Translations under genes and position numbers: made by a program
Shown: positions 61,869 through 64,000 of the stretch, in pieces
How positions within the stretch are numbered: position 1 is the stretch's first letter
Layout of the letters: each line of letters begins with the position of its first letter
Notes under the pieces: generated by a model
What the model was told of the DNA's origin: nothing
The model's database searches: none
The model's input: only the letters and a program-made list of their open reading frames with translations
From: Maricaulis sp048270095
GTDB lineage: Bacteria; Pseudomonadota; Alphaproteobacteria; Caulobacterales; Maricaulaceae
Assembly: GCF_048270095.1 (NCBI RefSeq)
Contig: NZ_JBLWTL010000009.1
Span: forward strand, 42,038 to 106,037
Length of the DNA: 64,000 nt
Reading direction: 5' to 3'

Positions 61869-63344
61869 GTGAGCGACTGGCTCATTCTCGTTGAACATGC
61901 TGGCGATCTCGGCCAGCACGAAACGCCTCACAAGGTCATGCGGATTCGCGATTATATCGTCAATGCGCAGCTCTTCACCGGCCGGCGGCCGAATATCATC
62001 AATCTGGCGCGCAGCTATAGCTATCAGTCGAAGGGCTATTACGCCTCGCTTCTGGCTGAAGCGCGCGGCCACCGGATTGTGCCGACGGCGCAATCGGTCG
62101 TCGAGCTCAGCCGCAAGGGCCTTTACGCCCAGGCTTTGCCCGATCTCAATGTCGCCTTGATGAAGGATCTCGGCGGCGTCGCCTCGGAGGACAAACACCT
62201 CCTGATCTCCTTCGGCAATTGCCAGAACAAGGCGCTCGCCAAATTCTCCAAGCTGTTGTTCGACTGGTTCCGCGCGCCGGTGCTCGATGTGACACTGTCG
62301 GCCTCGGGCAAGGAGATCCAGCAAATCAGGGCGGTCTCGCCGCATGTCCTCAAGAATGAGGACCGGCAATTCTTCCTCGACTGCCTGGGCCAATACACAC
62401 GCCGCCAATGGGTCGCGCCGAAAGAGCGCACCGCCGCGCGCTGGTCGCTGGCCATCCTGACCGATCCGAAGGAAGAATTCCCGCCCTCGAGCAAATCCTC
62501 GGTCCAGCGCCTCGCCAGTGTGGCCGCCAAAATGGGCGTCGAGGTCGATTTGATCGGCCCGAATGATCTGGCCAGCCTGGCCGAGTATGATGCGCTCTTC
62601 ATCCGCACGACGACGGCGATCGACAATTTCACCTATCGCTTCGCCCGCCGCGCCGAGCAGGAGGGCATGCCCGTCATCGATGATTGCCGCTCGATGATCC
62701 GCTGCACCAACAAGGTTTTCCTGAAAGAACTGATGGAGCAGGGCGGTGTGCCGGCCCCGAAGACCGAAATCCTCGACGCCACCACGCCGATGACCGGCCT
62801 GTTCGACCGTTTGGGTTCCACCGTGGTCCTGAAGGCACCGGACGGCTCCTTCAGCCGCCAGGTCCACAAGGTCACCAATGAGGCCGAACTGGCCCGGCGC
62901 GCCAAGGAGTTATTCGCCGACACCGCCCTGATCATCGCCCAGGAATTCATGCCGACCGATTATGACTGGCGCATCGGCGTGCTCGATGGCGAGCCCCTCT
63001 TTGCCTGCAAGTACAAGATGGCGCGCGGCCATTGGCAGATCATCAAGCACGAGGCCGACGGTAAATATACCGAGGGCGGCTTCGAGACCATGGCCGTCAG
63101 CGATGCCCCGCCCGAAGTGATCGAAATCGCCAAAAAAGCCGCCAATCTGATCGGCAATGGCCTTTACGGTATCGACATGAAGCAAAACGAGAACGGGATT
63201 TTCGTGATCGAAATCAACGACAATCCCAATCTGGAAACCGAAGTCGAAGGCGCCGTCCTCAAGGACGAGCTCTGGCGCGCCATCATCGGCTGGTTCTCGA
63301 TGCGGCTGGAGCGGCGGATGAATGCGGTGAAGGTTAAAGGGTAG
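61869..63344 (+). CDS. RimK-like ATP-grasp ligase with N-terminal RLAN domain
   Basis: A 491-residue protein beginning at GTG 61869. Residues about 1-200 match the RLAN (RimK-like ATP-grasp N-terminal) domain: MRIRDYIVNAQLF, INLARSYSYQSKGYYASLLAEARGHR. Residues about 225-491 form the ATP-grasp: DALFIRTTTAIDNFTYRFARRAEQEG, NKVFLKELMEQGGVPAPKTEIL, VLKAPDGSFSRQVHKV, and the magnesium site EINDNPNLE (from about 448). RimK adds glutamates to a C-terminus; the substrate of RLAN members is unknown. Operon with the GNAT gene. Confidence 0.92.
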   Translation: MSDWLILVEHAGDLGQHETPHKVMRIRDYIVNAQLFTGRRPNIINLARSYSYQSKGYYASLLAEARGHRIVPTAQSVVELSRKGLYAQALPDLNVALMKDLGGVASEDKHLLISFGNCQNKALAKFSKLLFDWFRAPVLDVTLSASGKEIQQIRAVSPHVLKNEDRQFFLDCLGQYTRRQWVAPKERTAARWSLAILTDPKEEFPPSSKSSVQRLASVAAKMGVEVDLIGPNDLASLAEYDALFIRTTTAIDNFTYRFARRAEQEGMPVIDDCRSMIRCTNKVFLKELMEQGGVPAPKTEILDATTPMTGLFDRLGSTVVLKAPDGSFSRQVHKVTNEAELARRAKELFADTALIIAQEFMPTDYDWRIGVLDGEPLFACKYKMARGHWQIIKHEADGKYTEGGFETMAVSDAPPEVIEIAKKAANLIGNGLYGIDMKQNENGIFVIEINDNPNLETEVEGAVLKDELWRAIIGWFSMRLERRMNAVKVKG

Positions 63345-63355
63345 GGCTCTACGAT

Positions 63356-63495
63356 CCTCACCAGCTCCGCCCCGGGCTGCGCCCGGCGCACCTCTTCCAT
63401 CAAGGAAGAGGAGGGGGTTTGACCTCGACCGCTTCGACTATCTCCCGCCTCTTCCTTGATGGAAGAGGTGGCCGCGAAGCGGTCGGAGCTGGTGA
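63356..63495. repeat. Palindromic repeat element (two inverted arms, each with two hairpins)
   Basis: Left arm 63356-63411 and right arm 63448-63495 are inverted copies of one unit: TCACCAGCTCCG, a small GC hairpin, then CACCTCTTCC-ATCAA-GGAAGAGG. The GC hairpin is CCGGGC/GCCCGG (63372-63386) in the left arm and CCGC/GCGG (63472-63482) in the right arm. The unit recurs at the right edge of the window. It lies between the ATP-grasp gene and the DUF559 gene. Confidence 0.85.
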
Positions 63496-63522
63496 CGGCC
63501 TCGCGGTGCCGTGTGAGTTCGC

Positions 63523-63888
63523 TCAGCGGCGCATATCGCGCAAGCCGGCCTCCAGCGCGTCGCGGATGCTGATCAGCACGCCGTCCATATTCCTGTGCAC
63601 ATCCATGTTCCAGATGCGCAGGACGGGAAAGCCTTCGCCTTGAAGCCAGGCGTCGCGGATCGCGTCGGCTGCGCGGTGGTCGTCCAGATTGTGCTGGCCA
63701 CCATCAAGTTCGATCACGAGTTTCGGGGTGAAGCAGACGAAATCAACGATATAGCGGCCCAGCGGGGTGTGGCGCCGGAAGACGAAGCCATCGGCCCGCC
63801 AGGTCTTTAGCCGATTCCAGAGCCGGACTTCTTGCGGCGTCATGCGCTTTCGCAGCGCTCGCGCGTGCTTGACCATGGGACGTGTCAT
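63523..63888 (-). CDS. DUF559 endonuclease-like protein (Vsr/PD-(D/E)XK fold)
   Basis: A protein of 121 residues from ATG 63888 (137 if the ATG at 63936 is used). It has the DUF559 layout: ALRKRMTPQEVRLWNRLKTW, FVFRRHTPLGRYIVDFVCFTPKLVIELDGGQHN (the Asp and Glu-x-Asp of a PD-(D/E)XK-type site), and a C-terminal GFPVLRIWNMDVHRNMDGVL. The fold is that of very short patch repair endonucleases; activity and role of DUF559 are unknown. It is flanked on both sides by copies of the same palindromic repeat. Confidence 0.88.
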   Translation of the reverse strand: MTRPMVKHARALRKRMTPQEVRLWNRLKTWRADGFVFRRHTPLGRYIVDFVCFTPKLVIELDGGQHNLDDHRAADAIRDAWLQGEGFPVLRIWNMDVHRNMDGVLISIRDALEAGLRDMRR

Positions 63889-63953
63889 AGGGGTATTCTG
63901 CACGGCTGGGCGCGGGGTTCGCGTGACGGGCCTCATGGGTCGCGCTTTGCGGC

Positions 63954-64000
63954 CCTCACCAGCTCCGCCCCGGACTGCGTCCGGCGCACCTCTTCCATCA
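63954..64000. repeat. Second copy of the palindromic repeat arm (cut by window edge)
   Basis: Forty-seven bases match the left arm starting at 63356 with only two differences. Both differences are in the small GC hairpin and compensate each other: CCGGGC/GCCCGG becomes CCGGAC/GTCCGG. Confidence 0.85.

Noticed and set aside
63356..64000. CRISPR-like repeats at the right end.
   Set aside because: The repeats are inverted and palindromic with a gene between them; there is no regular repeat-spacer array and no cas gene.

Overview
The window looks like the chromosome of an aerobic, GC-rich alphaproteobacterium, most likely of the Caulobacterales/Maricaulales (Caulobacter, Maricaulis, Hyphomonas and relatives). 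Reasons: a bacterial homologue of the mitochondrial complex I subunit NDUFS4, a class I PHA synthase, a tandem cold-shock-domain protein, TTGCC-type tRNA promoters, the block DUF502-recG-sdhE-mfd followed by a PopA-like c-di-GMP effector, and tightly packed genes with many ATGA overlaps. The genus is an inference, not a match.

Layout. 0-2 kb: phosphorus scavenging (beta-propeller phytase cut by the window edge, PhoX-type phosphatase). 2.2-3.2 kb: rplM-rpsI with a strong terminator. 3.3-9.4 kb: phaC with a histone-like tail, a small lipoprotein, glpX, recJ, tRNA-Glu and a QueD-like protein. 9.7-11.5 kb: cold-shock protein, DUF192 protein, tRNA-Pro, NDUFS4-like gene, tRNA-Arg. 11.6-16 kb: a His-rich TonB-dependent receptor behind Zur-like boxes, then sseA-metC. 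16-30 kb: photolyase, kdsA, a DUF3089 protein without its nucleophile, recG, sdhE, mfd, a PopA-like protein and an acyl-CoA racemase followed by a likely small RNA. 30-36 kb: WYL regulator, BrkB-type membrane protein, scoAB, a bilobed aspartyl protease with PDZ domain, L-serine dehydratase.

36-48.5 kb is the metabolic centre. kynA-kynB-kynU would take tryptophan to anthranilate. The same operon continues with a fused FAD monooxygenase/OYE reductase matching 2-aminobenzoyl-CoA monooxygenase/reductase, and an SDR. A neighbouring same-strand operon supplies the aminobenzoate-CoA ligase, enoyl-CoA hydratase, acyl-CoA dehydrogenase, 4HBT thioesterase, a RidA-family protein and a stand-alone Lrp ligand-sensing domain; a DUF2855 gene lies between the two operons on the other strand. 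This reads as aerobic tryptophan/anthranilate breakdown through CoA thioesters.

48.6-61 kb: HupE/UreJ-like protein, ACE-family M2 peptidase, S-formylglutathione hydrolase, a CCP-type M14 carboxypeptidase, a VapBC/FitAB toxin-antitoxin pair with a visible promoter-operator, a cyanide-insensitive-type cytochrome bd operon with its tiny third gene (DUF2474), glutathione-dependent formaldehyde dehydrogenase, and the periplasmic methionine sulfoxide reductase msrPQ. 61.3-63.3 kb: a GNAT plus RLAN/RimK-like ATP-grasp operon. 63.35-64 kb: a DUF559 endonuclease gene flanked by copies of a palindromic repeat whose stems show compensatory base changes; this and the small RNA candidate near 29.8 kb are the best leads for something undescribed. 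I see no rRNA, CRISPR array, prophage or complete insertion sequence.
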